This document shows, piece after piece, positions 37,350 to 47,375 of a DNA stretch of 64,000 nt; the stretch's first letter is position 1; each line of letters opens with the position of its first letter. A model generated the notes under the pieces. The model did not search any database, had not been told where the DNA came from, and saw nothing but the letters and a program-made list of their open reading frames with translations. Origin of the DNA: Streptosporangium sp. NBC_01755 (GTDB lineage: Bacteria > Actinomycetota > Actinomycetes > Streptosporangiales > Streptosporangiaceae). The position numbers were made by a program, and so were the translations under genes. The DNA lies in assembly GCF_035917995.1 (NCBI RefSeq), contig NZ_CP109131.1, positions 1,116,001-1,180,000 on the forward strand, read 5' to 3'.

Positions 37350-38924
37350 TTGAGTCGGCGACACCGTCGAGACCCCAGGGAGAGCCAGTCCCCTGAGGCG
37401 GTCTTCTCCGAGATGTTGCTCGCCGCTCGCGAGCTGCTGGCCGTCCGCAGCCCACTGGACGCCGAACTCATGGTCTCCGACATGGTCGGAGCCTGGTGGG
37501 GGCGCCGGCTGAAACGCGGGGACGCCGAACAGGTCCTCGGCGAGGGTCTGGTCGACTACGCGGCCAAGGCCGGCTCTCCCGCCGCGCTCACCCTGCTGAT
37601 CGCGCTGGCCTACCTCGGCACGGCCCGCCAGGCAGCCAAGGCGGAGGGCGCCGCGCTGGCGCTCATGGAGCGCGGCGTGGCCAGGCCCCGCTGGGCCGAC
37701 CGGCTGGGCGCGGTCAAGACGACCGGCTGTTTCGTCTCCCGCGACGCCTACGGCGACCAGGACACGGTGGTGTGCACCTTCGGCTACCGGGGTGCCGACA
37801 GCGGCGAGGACCGGCATGCGCTGGTCATGATCGTCGACTACAACATGCGCGGCATCGCCCGCGACGCCTGGGTCTCATCGCACGTCGACAAGCTGCTGGA
37901 GCAGGCCAGGGCCGAGGCTGAGGACAACCCTATGCTCAGGTTCGGCCAGATCGAGCCGCAGCAGGCCCGGGCGCTGCTCGAATCGGCGATGAAGGCCACC
38001 GTGGAGTACGGCCACCGCAAGACGACCGCTCCGGTCAGCGACAGCTACAGCGCCTACCACGCCTTCGCCAGGTCCCGGATCAAGGCGCTGCCGCCCGGCC
38101 GGAAGCGGCCGGCCCCGCTGCACAGCGAGGCCCCCTACAGCCGCGACCGCCGGGCGATGCTGGCCGCCGAGTTCCTCTCCTCGGACGCGGCCGAGCACCT
38201 GTCCGACCCCTCGGCGGCCTCCCGATGCGCCGATCACATCATCGACTACGGCTGCGACCAGGATTTCGGCCGCCCACTGCGGGTCAGCCCGACCAAGTGC
38301 GAGACGTTCCTTCTCGACTGGCTGCCGCGCAAGGTGATGCTCAGCACCGCCGAGCAGGAGGCGGTGCCGCACGTGCTGGGCGCCTGGGCGCGTTTCGCCG
38401 CCGGCCGGACCGGGCTGCCGGACGAAGGGCTGCGGGCCACGCTCGACGCGGTCTGGGAGGCGACGGGCAAGTTCGCCGAGTCCTACCGCGATCCGACGAC
38501 CTTCGGGCTCGACCGCGGCCTGCTCGACCGGCTGCTTCCGGACGGCGACCTGTCGGCACTGGCCAGGCGGGTGTTCGCGTTCCCTTTTCTGCAGGGCACA
38601 CACGGCGAGATCCAGCTCGGCCTGCTCAACCCCGCGGACGACACCGACCGGCGGATCCTGCTGGGCATCGACCACGTGGGCGAGATCACCCGGCCCGGCC
38701 ACGACGAGCACCTCGCCTGGCACGAGGAGATCGCCGCCCGGCTGTGGGAGGGCGACCCGCCGCAACTCTGGGAGGCCGCACAGCGGTTGCTGGACCTGGG
38801 CCACGACCGGCACGACGTGCTGCACGTGCTGATCGAGATCGCCGAGCGCATCGGCGACGACCCCGAGGAGCTGGCCATCGCTCTCGACGACATCGCGGAC
38901 ATTCCCGACGAGCCTCCGGTGTAG
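37350..38924 (+). CDS. Conserved actinobacterial hypothetical protein (524 residues)
   Basis: The soluble protein begins MSRRHRRDPRESQSPEAVFS and is helical, with GAWWGRRLKRGDAEQVLGEG, a compact alpha/beta segment (VVCTFGYRGADSG, HALVMIVDYNMRGIARDAW) and a C-terminal acidic tail (DDIADIPDEPPV). No catalytic motif or membrane span is recognised. The start is a TTG with GGAGGC 9 bases upstream. It is followed 7 bp later by pxpA, so it may be expressed with the 5-oxoprolinase genes, though no functional link is visible. Confidence 0.7.
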   Translation: MSRRHRRDPRESQSPEAVFSEMLLAARELLAVRSPLDAELMVSDMVGAWWGRRLKRGDAEQVLGEGLVDYAAKAGSPAALTLLIALAYLGTARQAAKAEGAALALMERGVARPRWADRLGAVKTTGCFVSRDAYGDQDTVVCTFGYRGADSGEDRHALVMIVDYNMRGIARDAWVSSHVDKLLEQARAEAEDNPMLRFGQIEPQQARALLESAMKATVEYGHRKTTAPVSDSYSAYHAFARSRIKALPPGRKRPAPLHSEAPYSRDRRAMLAAEFLSSDAAEHLSDPSAASRCADHIIDYGCDQDFGRPLRVSPTKCETFLLDWLPRKVMLSTAEQEAVPHVLGAWARFAAGRTGLPDEGLRATLDAVWEATGKFAESYRDPTTFGLDRGLLDRLLPDGDLSALARRVFAFPFLQGTHGEIQLGLLNPADDTDRRILLGIDHVGEITRPGHDEHLAWHEEIAARLWEGDPPQLWEAAQRLLDLGHDRHDVLHVLIEIAERIGDDPEELAIALDDIADIPDEPPV

Positions 38925-38931
38925 GTGAGCC

Positions 38932-39687
38932 ATGATGATCGATCTCAACGCCGATCTGGGTGAGGGCTTCGGGATCTGGCGGCTGGGCGACGACGCGGCC
39001 CTGCTCGACCTGGTGACCAGTGCCAACATCGCCTGCGGATTCCACGCCGGTGATCCGCTGACCATCCGCCGCACGTGCGCGGCGGCGGTCGACCGGGGGG
39101 TGGCGATCGGCGCCCAGGTGTCCTACCGGGACCTGGCCGGGTTCGGCCGCCGCGAGATGGACGTCGACCCGGAGGAGCTCTGCGCCGAGGTGCTCTACCA
39201 GCTGGGGGCGGTGGACGGCATCGCCAGGGCGATGGGCGGCCAGGTCTCCTATGTCAAGCCGCACGGCGCGCTGTACAACCGGATCTGCCGCGACCCCGAG
39301 CAGGCCGAGGCCGTCGTGGCGGCGGTCGCCGACTATGACCGGAGCCTGCCGCTGCTGACCCTGCCCGACTCGGCCGTCCACGAGATCGCCGCCAGGGAGG
39401 GGGTCAGCACGGTCGTCGAGGCCTTCGCCGACCGTGCCTACACCGGTGCCGGAACACTGGTCTCCCGCCGCTCCCCCGGCGCCGTGCTGCACGACCCCGG
39501 TACGGTCGCCGCCCGTGCGGTGCGGATGGTGACCGAGGGGGTGGTCGAGGCGGTGGACGGCTCGCTGGTCCCCGTCGAGGCGCGCTCGATCTGCGTCCAC
39601 GGCGACACCCCCGGCGCCGTGCTGATGGCCCGGGCCGTCCGCGACGGCCTGGTGGACGCCGGGGTGACGCTGAGGTCCTTCAGTTGA
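38932..39687 (+). CDS. pxpA: 5-oxoprolinase subunit PxpA (LamB/YcsF family)
   Basis: The 251-residue protein begins MMIDLNADLGEGFGIW, the hallmark of the family, with NIACGFHAGDP, SYVKPHGALYNRI and EAFADRAYTGAGTLVSR. With PxpB and PxpC it forms the ATP-dependent enzyme that opens 5-oxoproline (pyroglutamate) to glutamate, a damage-repair and salvage reaction. Two adjacent ATG codons (38932 and 38935) are possible starts. pxpB follows after 10 bp and pxpC overlaps pxpB, giving an intact pxpABC operon. Confidence 0.92.
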   Translation: MMIDLNADLGEGFGIWRLGDDAALLDLVTSANIACGFHAGDPLTIRRTCAAAVDRGVAIGAQVSYRDLAGFGRREMDVDPEELCAEVLYQLGAVDGIARAMGGQVSYVKPHGALYNRICRDPEQAEAVVAAVADYDRSLPLLTLPDSAVHEIAAREGVSTVVEAFADRAYTGAGTLVSRRSPGAVLHDPGTVAARAVRMVTEGVVEAVDGSLVPVEARSICVHGDTPGAVLMARAVRDGLVDAGVTLRSFS

Positions 39688-39697
39688 GGGGCCGACG

Positions 39698-40321
39698 GTG
39701 ATCCGACCGGCCGGGGAGCGGTCTCTGCTGGTGGAGACCGGCTCCCTGGAGGTCTCCCACCGGCTGGACGCCCTGCTGCGGGCCGATCGGCCGACCGGGG
39801 TGGTGGAGATCGTGCCCGGCCCGACCACGGTCCTCGTCACCGCCCCGGGGGCCGACCTGACGCGTCTGCGGGACCGGCTCCTTCGCCTGCTGGAGACGGA
39901 GGCCACCGTCGGCGCGAGCACCGCCACGCCCGCACCGGCCGTCACCCTCCCCGTCGTGTACGACGGGGCGGACCTCGACGAGGTGGCCGCGCTGAGCGGC
40001 CTCTCCCCCCGGGAGGTGGTCGAACGGCACACCGGGCGGGAACTGGTGGTGGGCTGGCTGGGCTTCGCCCCCGGGTTCGCCTACCTCACGGGGCTGGATC
40101 CGGCGCTGCGCGTCCCACGGCTGGACACCCCGCGAACCTCGGTGCCCGCCGGAGCCGTGGCGGTCGCCGGCCCCTACTCGGCGGTCTACCCCTCGGCCTC
40201 CCCCGGCGGGTGGCGGCTGCTCGGCCGCTCCACGACGGCGGTATGGGACGTGACCGCCGACCCGCCCGCCCTGCTCACGCCGGGGACCCGGGTGCGCTTC
40301 CTGTCGGTCGGCGGGCCATGA
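39698..40321 (+). CDS. pxpB: 5-oxoprolinase subunit PxpB (KipI / allophanate hydrolase subunit 1 family)
   Basis: The 207-residue protein has the family core TLPVVYDGADLDEVAALSGL, VVGWLGFAPGFAYLTGLDP and RTSVPAGAVAVAGPYSAVYP. The GTG start lies just after pxpA (GAGGGG upstream) and the stop overlaps the pxpC start as ATGA. With PxpC it forms the subunit pair that phosphorylates and opens 5-oxoproline. The older KipI name refers to a sporulation kinase inhibitor in Bacillus; the three-gene context favours oxoprolinase here. Confidence 0.92.
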   Translation: MIRPAGERSLLVETGSLEVSHRLDALLRADRPTGVVEIVPGPTTVLVTAPGADLTRLRDRLLRLLETEATVGASTATPAPAVTLPVVYDGADLDEVAALSGLSPREVVERHTGRELVVGWLGFAPGFAYLTGLDPALRVPRLDTPRTSVPAGAVAVAGPYSAVYPSASPGGWRLLGRSTTAVWDVTADPPALLTPGTRVRFLSVGGP

Positions 40322-41208
40322 TCGAGGTGATCGCACCGGGTCCGTACGCCACGGTGCAGGATCTCGGCCGGCCCGGGTACGCCCATCTCGGGGTGCCCCG
40401 CTCGGGTGCCGCGGACGAGCCGAGCCTGAGGCTGGCCAACCGCCTGGTCGGCAACCCGGAGGCCGCCGCGGGAATCGAGCTGACCCTCGGCGGCGCCCGG
40501 CTGCGCTTCACCGCCGGTGCCTGGGTCGCCGTCACCGGGGCCGCCTGCCCGCTGGATCTCCTACGACCGCGCGGGACGGCCCCGGACGACGCGACTCCCG
40601 GTGTGATGGCCCCGCAGGGGGTGTGCGCGCCTTTCTGGGTGCCCGCGGGCGGCGAACTGCGCGCGGGGACGCCCGAAACCGGTCTGCGCACCTACGTCGC
40701 CGTCCGGGGAGGTCTCGACGCCCCCGTCACGATGGGGAGCCGGTCGACCGACTCACGGTCCGGGCTCGGCCCTCCCCCGCTCCGTGCCGGAACGGTTCTG
40801 CCCGTGGGACCGACGGACGGCCTGCCGCCGATCACCGTGGACGCGGCGCCCTCGCCGGAACTCGGAGCGGGCGTCCTGCGTCTCCTGCCGGGTCCCCGGG
40901 ACGACTGGTTCGTCCCCGGAGCCCTGACCACCCTGTGTGCGGAGCCGTACGAGGTCGGCCAGGACAGCAACCGGGTGGGCGTGCGAATGCGCGGTGCCCG
41001 CCTGGAACGGGCCCGGGACGGGGAGCTGCCCAGCGAGGGCATGGTGGCCGGGGCCGTCCAGGTGCCGCCCAGCGGCCAGCCGATCGTGTTCCTCGCCGAC
41101 CACCCGCCGACCGGCGGCTACCCGGTCATCGCCGTCCTGACCTCGGCGAGCCTTGCCGAGGCCGCCCAGCTCCGCCCCGGCGACCGGATACGCTTCCGCC
41201 GCGGCTGA
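40318..41208 (+). CDS. pxpC: 5-oxoprolinase subunit PxpC (biotin-dependent carboxyltransferase family, KipA)
   Basis: The 296-residue protein carries ATVQDLGRPGYAHLGVPRSG, DEPSLRLANRLVGN, VAVRGGLD and HPPTGGYPVIAVLTSASL, the family signatures. The start overlaps the pxpB stop by ATGA, implying coupled translation. It completes pxpABC. Despite the family name it is not expected to use biotin in this context. The gene is followed by an unconserved 180-bp convergent spacer. Confidence 0.92.
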   Translation: MIEVIAPGPYATVQDLGRPGYAHLGVPRSGAADEPSLRLANRLVGNPEAAAGIELTLGGARLRFTAGAWVAVTGAACPLDLLRPRGTAPDDATPGVMAPQGVCAPFWVPAGGELRAGTPETGLRTYVAVRGGLDAPVTMGSRSTDSRSGLGPPPLRAGTVLPVGPTDGLPPITVDAAPSPELGAGVLRLLPGPRDDWFVPGALTTLCAEPYEVGQDSNRVGVRMRGARLERARDGELPSEGMVAGAVQVPPSGQPIVFLADHPPTGGYPVIAVLTSASLAEAAQLRPGDRIRFRRG

Positions 41209-41285
41209 ACCGCTCTCCACCGGATCCGGGGGGAGGGCCTTCGGGCACGGGGTTCGGCTTTCGGCCACGGAAGTCCTGGTTGTGA

Positions 41286-41300
41286 CGGCTTTCGAAGCCG
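41286..41300. terminator. Small hairpin between pxpC and the solute-binding gene
   Basis: CGGCTT-TCG-AAGCCG forms a 6-bp stem in the spacer between convergent genes. It is short but is the best hairpin in that gap. Confidence 0.35.
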
Positions 41301-41386
41301 GAGCCATCAGCGCAGCAGCCCGGACACCCGCTCGGTCTCGGCTGCGAGGGCCTCGGCGGGCACCTCCGCCGGCAGACACGACCGCG

Positions 41387-43093
41387 TCACCGGGTGAAGC
41401 CGATGTCCTGGTATCTCAGGTCGTAGAAGCCGCGGGCGCCGAAGTTGGCGACGGTGCTCTTGACCGCGACGTTCTGTGGCCGCTGGTAGAGCGTCACCAC
41501 GTTGACCGCCTGCCAGATGAGCTTGTCGGCGGCGTTGGTGTCGGCGATGGCACGGCCGGCGTCGAGGGCGGCGGTCGCCTTGTTCATGGCGGCGTCGATC
41601 TGCGGGGAGCCGATGCGGCCGAGGTTGGCGTTCCACTGCCCGGTGTCGTCCGGGCGCCTGGTGGCGTCGGCGTACTGGCCGTAGGCGCTGGAGACGGGAA
41701 ACGGCGTGCCCATGTACGCGAAAGCAGTGATGTCGTAATTGCCGGGAATTATGTATTTGGTGAAGTAGTCGTCGGTGGGTACCGACTGGAGAGTGACCCC
41801 GACACCGATCTGGGCGAGCATGTCCTGGACGAGTTCGGCCTCGGACTTGGTGAGCTGCAGGCTGGACGGCAGGACGAAGCGCAGGTTCAGCTCCCTGCCG
41901 TCCTTCCTGCGGATCCGCCCCTCCCGCTTCCAGCCCGCGTCGTCCAGCTCCCGCCCGGCCGCACCGGGGTCGTACCTGCCGATCTCACCTGCGTTGTCCC
42001 GGTAGCCCTCCTGGGTGTTCATGAAGAAGTGGTTGTTCAGCAGGACGATCGGCCAGTCGAGGCCCTGAAGGTCGGACTGGGCGATGGCCTGGCGGTTGAT
42101 ACCCGTCGCCACGGCCCTGCGGACCCTCGGGTCGGACAGGACGGCGCTCTCGCCGTTCATCGTGATGTGCCGGAAGTCGGGTCCGGCCGCCTGCCGTACG
42201 ATCGCGCCCGGGGTGGCCTTGGCGCGCGCGTAGTCGGGCGCGGACGGACCGATGTCGAAGGTGTCGAGCTCACCGTTGCTGAAGGCTCCGACCAGTGCGT
42301 CGCTCTCCAGGGAGCGGTAGATGATCTGGTCCAGCTTGGCCCGCTCTCCCCACCAGTGGTCGTCCCTGGCGATGGTGACGGTCTTGGCGGTCGGATCGAA
42401 CGAGACGAACCTGAACGGGCCGGCGGTCACCGGGACGCGGTTCAGCCAGGCGTTGTTGAACGCCTCCGGGGTGGCGTTGGTGCTTCGGGGGTACAGCGGC
42501 GCGAACAGCGACTGCCAGTCACCGAAGGGTTTGGCGAAGGTCACCACGACCTGGTGGGCGTCCTTACCCCTGGTCACCTTCTCGATGTCCTGGTAGCCGG
42601 TGGTGCCGGCCACCCGGTAGTCGCCGTTGCGACCGTTCATCGCCTGCCACTGGGCACGGTAGTCCTCCCAGGTGATCTGGGTGCCGTCGGACCATTTGGC
42701 ACGCGGGTCGAGGGTCAGTGTGACGACCTGCTTGGGGCCGTCCGAGGTGACCCTGCCCGCCGACAGGTAGTCGGTGTTCGGGGAGATCTGCCCCTTGGCG
42801 TCGGAGCGGAACGGCGAGGGCATGAGGGCGTCCATGACCTTCTTGACCGTCGCCAGGTTGCCGTCGACATGGTTGAGGTTCCAGTTGGACGGATACTCGT
42901 TGAGCCCCCAGCGGAGCACCCCTCCGTCCACGACCCGGTCACGGGCGACAGGGTTGACGTCGTAGGCCTTGATCGCCGAGGTGGACCCGCTCCCCGTCCC
43001 GCCCCTGCCATCGCAGCCGGTCAGAACCGGCGAGACCGCCAGGACCACGGCCAGCGCGGTGGCGAGCGCGCCCACGCGCCGGATCGATGTCAC
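41387..43093 (-). CDS. Peptide-type ABC transporter substrate-binding lipoprotein
   Basis: The 568-residue SBP family 5 protein has a signal peptide ending in a lipobox (SPVLTGC, Cys27), so it is anchored to the outer face of the membrane. Family features include LRWGLNEYPSNWNLNHVDGN, LDPRAKWSDGTQITWEDY and RRAVATGINRQAIAQ. The GTG at 43093 is chosen because GGAGGA lies 5 bases before it and the signal peptide then follows directly. It is last in the minus-strand permease-permease-ATPase-SBP operon. Peptide is the likely ligand class, but nickel- or sugar-binding relatives exist. Confidence 0.88.
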   Translation of the reverse strand: MTSIRRVGALATALAVVLAVSPVLTGCDGRGGTGSGSTSAIKAYDVNPVARDRVVDGGVLRWGLNEYPSNWNLNHVDGNLATVKKVMDALMPSPFRSDAKGQISPNTDYLSAGRVTSDGPKQVVTLTLDPRAKWSDGTQITWEDYRAQWQAMNGRNGDYRVAGTTGYQDIEKVTRGKDAHQVVVTFAKPFGDWQSLFAPLYPRSTNATPEAFNNAWLNRVPVTAGPFRFVSFDPTAKTVTIARDDHWWGERAKLDQIIYRSLESDALVGAFSNGELDTFDIGPSAPDYARAKATPGAIVRQAAGPDFRHITMNGESAVLSDPRVRRAVATGINRQAIAQSDLQGLDWPIVLLNNHFFMNTQEGYRDNAGEIGRYDPGAAGRELDDAGWKREGRIRRKDGRELNLRFVLPSSLQLTKSEAELVQDMLAQIGVGVTLQSVPTDDYFTKYIIPGNYDITAFAYMGTPFPVSSAYGQYADATRRPDDTGQWNANLGRIGSPQIDAAMNKATAALDAGRAIADTNAADKLIWQAVNVVTLYQRPQNVAVKSTVANFGARGFYDLRYQDIGFTR

Positions 43094-43149
43094 TGTTTTC
43101 CTCCCCGGAGGATACGACTGGGCGAACGGAAGGGCACTCGACTGGATCA

Positions 43150-45348
<2,199 letters not shown>

Positions 45349-45352
45349 CCGC

Positions 45353-46261
45353 TCACCCACTCCTGCGGGCCGTGGGGTCGAAGGCGTCGCGCAGGGAGTC
45401 GCCGACCAGGTTCACCGCGAGCACGGTGACGATCAACAGGCCCGCGCAGAACCAGAACGTCCAGGGGGCGTAGAGCGCCGTCTGGGCGCCGTCGGCGATG
45501 AGGCTGCCCAGCGAGACGTCCGGCGGCTGGATGCCGAAGCCGAAGTAGGAGAGGGACGTCTCGGTGAGGATCGCGGCGCTGACGTTCAGCGTGGCGTCGA
45601 CGACCAGCAGCGAGGACATGTTGGGAATGATGTGCCGGAAGATGATCCTTGTCGGCGGCACGCCCATGAACCTGGCCGCGTGGATGAACTCCCGTTCCCT
45701 GAGCGAGATGGTCATGCTCCGGACGATCTTCGAGGTCACCATCCAGAGGAAGAGCGCCAGCACCAGCACGAACATCGGCCACTGTCCCCCGGCGAAGAGC
45801 GGGGACATGATCGCCAGGATCAGGAAGGCGGGAAGCACGAGCAGCAGGTCGGTCACCCAGGTCAGTGAACGATCGGTCCAGCTCCCGAAGTATCCGGCGA
45901 AGGCCCCCACCACGGCCGCGAGCGCGGTGCCGACCACCGCGGCGAGCAGGCCGACGACCAGGGACCTGCGCATGCCACGCAGCGTGACCGCGTACACGTC
46001 GGCACCGGTCTGCAGGGTCCCCCACCAGTGCTCGGCCGACGGCGGCGCGAGAAAGGCCGTGAAGTCCTTGGCGGTGTAGGTCCAGCGGGTGAGGTAGGGG
46101 CCGGCGAAGGCCAGCAGGAAGATCAGCACGAGGAGCACGAAGCCGATCCGGCCCCGGCCCGAGCGCAGGAGGCGGCCCATGACCACCCGCAGCCGCGAGG
46201 GCGCCTTGATCCTGTCGACGGACGCCCGCTGTTCGGTGAGCTCCTCCTCCGCGATGCTCAT
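45353..46261 (-). CDS. ABC transporter permease, DppC type
   Basis: The 302-residue inner-membrane protein has ~6 transmembrane segments beginning [20 protein letters not shown]. The EAA-like cytoplasmic loop is [39 protein letters not shown] is the C-terminal permease signature of the DppC family. It starts 7 bp after the DppB-type permease stop and its end overlaps the ATPase start region, so all four genes form one transcript. Confidence 0.9.
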   Translation of the reverse strand: MSIAEEELTEQRASVDRIKAPSRLRVVMGRLLRSGRGRIGFVLLVLIFLLAFAGPYLTRWTYTAKDFTAFLAPPSAEHWWGTLQTGADVYAVTLRGMRRSLVVGLLAAVVGTALAAVVGAFAGYFGSWTDRSLTWVTDLLLVLPAFLILAIMSPLFAGGQWPMFVLVLALFLWMVTSKIVRSMTISLREREFIHAARFMGVPPTRIIFRHIIPNMSSLLVVDATLNVSAAILTETSLSYFGFGIQPPDVSLGSLIADGAQTALYAPWTFWFCAGLLIVTVLAVNLVGDSLRDAFDPTARRSG

Positions 46262-46268
46262 CTCCGGC

Positions 46269-47252
46269 TCACCCCACCCGGACGCGCGGGTCGAGGACGG
46301 CGTGCAGCACGTCGGAGGCCAGCGCGGCCAGCAGCACCGCCAGCGCGGCGAAGCAGCTGATCGCGGCGACGGTGTTGATGTCGTTGGTGGAGATCGAGTC
46401 GACCAGCTGCTCTCCCATGCCGTGCCAGCCGAAGATCTTCTCGGTGAAGGTGGTGCCGACCAGCAGCGCCCCGAAGGTGAAGGCGAAGTAGGTGACCGCC
46501 GGAATCAGCGCGGTGCGCAGTGCGTGCCGGGTCAGCGCGGCGCGGCGGCTCAGCCCCTTGGCCATGGCCGTGCGGATGAAGTCGGCGCCGAGCACATCGA
46601 GCATCATGTTGCGCTGGTAGCGGCTGTAGACGGCGGCCAGGCCGAGCGAGAGCGACAGCGTGGGCAGCAGCAGATGCTGGATCCGATCGACCGCGGCGGC
46701 GGCGACCCCGCCCTGGAGCCCGGGGGTCGCCTCTCCGCTGACGAGGAGGATCTGGGTGCCGACGGCCTCGTTGAACCGGACCGCGGCGATGATCAGGATG
46801 TTGGCCAGCACCACCGTGGGGACCGCGAGGACGACGAAGGAAAGACCCGTCGAGAGCCGGTCGAAGGCGCCGTACTGCTTGACCGCGGCGTAGGCACCGA
46901 CGAGCACGCCGGTGACGCTGCCGACGAGAAGCCCGACCGTGATCAGGCGCAGGGTGACGCCTATCCGGCGCCCGAGGTCGTCGCCGACCGAGCCTCCGGC
47001 CACCGTCCTGCCGAAGTCGCCTCGGGTGAGGGCACCCACCCAGGTCAGGTAGCGCTCGAACAGCGGGGTGCGGTCGTTGAGGTTGAGCTCGGTGAGGCGC
47101 GCGTCGACGACCGCGGGGGGAATCGGAGGGTTGCGGCCCTCATAGTTGGATCGCGGGTCGAGCGTGGAGGCCGCCAGCATGTAGGCGAGGCTGGTGGCCA
47201 CGACGATCAGCACCAGGTAGTTGAGCAGCCTGCGGGCAAGGAATCCCGTCAT
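46269..47252 (-). CDS. ABC transporter permease, DppB type
   Basis: The 327-residue permease starts MTGFLARRLLNYLVLIVVAT, has a periplasmic domain (TLDPRSNYEGRNPPIPPAVV) and 5-6 further membrane helices. The EAA loop is ADFIRTAMAKGLSRRAAL. The ATG follows a strong GGAGGAGG site. It is the first gene of the peptide transporter operon; the promoter must lie in the 120 bp before it. Confidence 0.9.
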   Translation of the reverse strand: MTGFLARRLLNYLVLIVVATSLAYMLAASTLDPRSNYEGRNPPIPPAVVDARLTELNLNDRTPLFERYLTWVGALTRGDFGRTVAGGSVGDDLGRRIGVTLRLITVGLLVGSVTGVLVGAYAAVKQYGAFDRLSTGLSFVVLAVPTVVLANILIIAAVRFNEAVGTQILLVSGEATPGLQGGVAAAAVDRIQHLLLPTLSLSLGLAAVYSRYQRNMMLDVLGADFIRTAMAKGLSRRAALTRHALRTALIPAVTYFAFTFGALLVGTTFTEKIFGWHGMGEQLVDSISTNDINTVAAISCFAALAVLLAALASDVLHAVLDPRVRVG

Positions 47253-47375
47253 CTTTCCTCCTCCGGAGCCCCGCCGCTGTCGGTGACCATCTTGCTACAC
47301 TCGGCGACCGATGGGCTGCATAGCGTACCGAATCGGAGGGATCTCGGTGAACGATGGCGCCGGTCGGGCCCGGAA

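Noticed and set aside
41307..41636. Minus-strand frame at the end of the solute-binding gene
   Set aside because: It overlaps the solute-binding protein in another frame and shows no complete domain.
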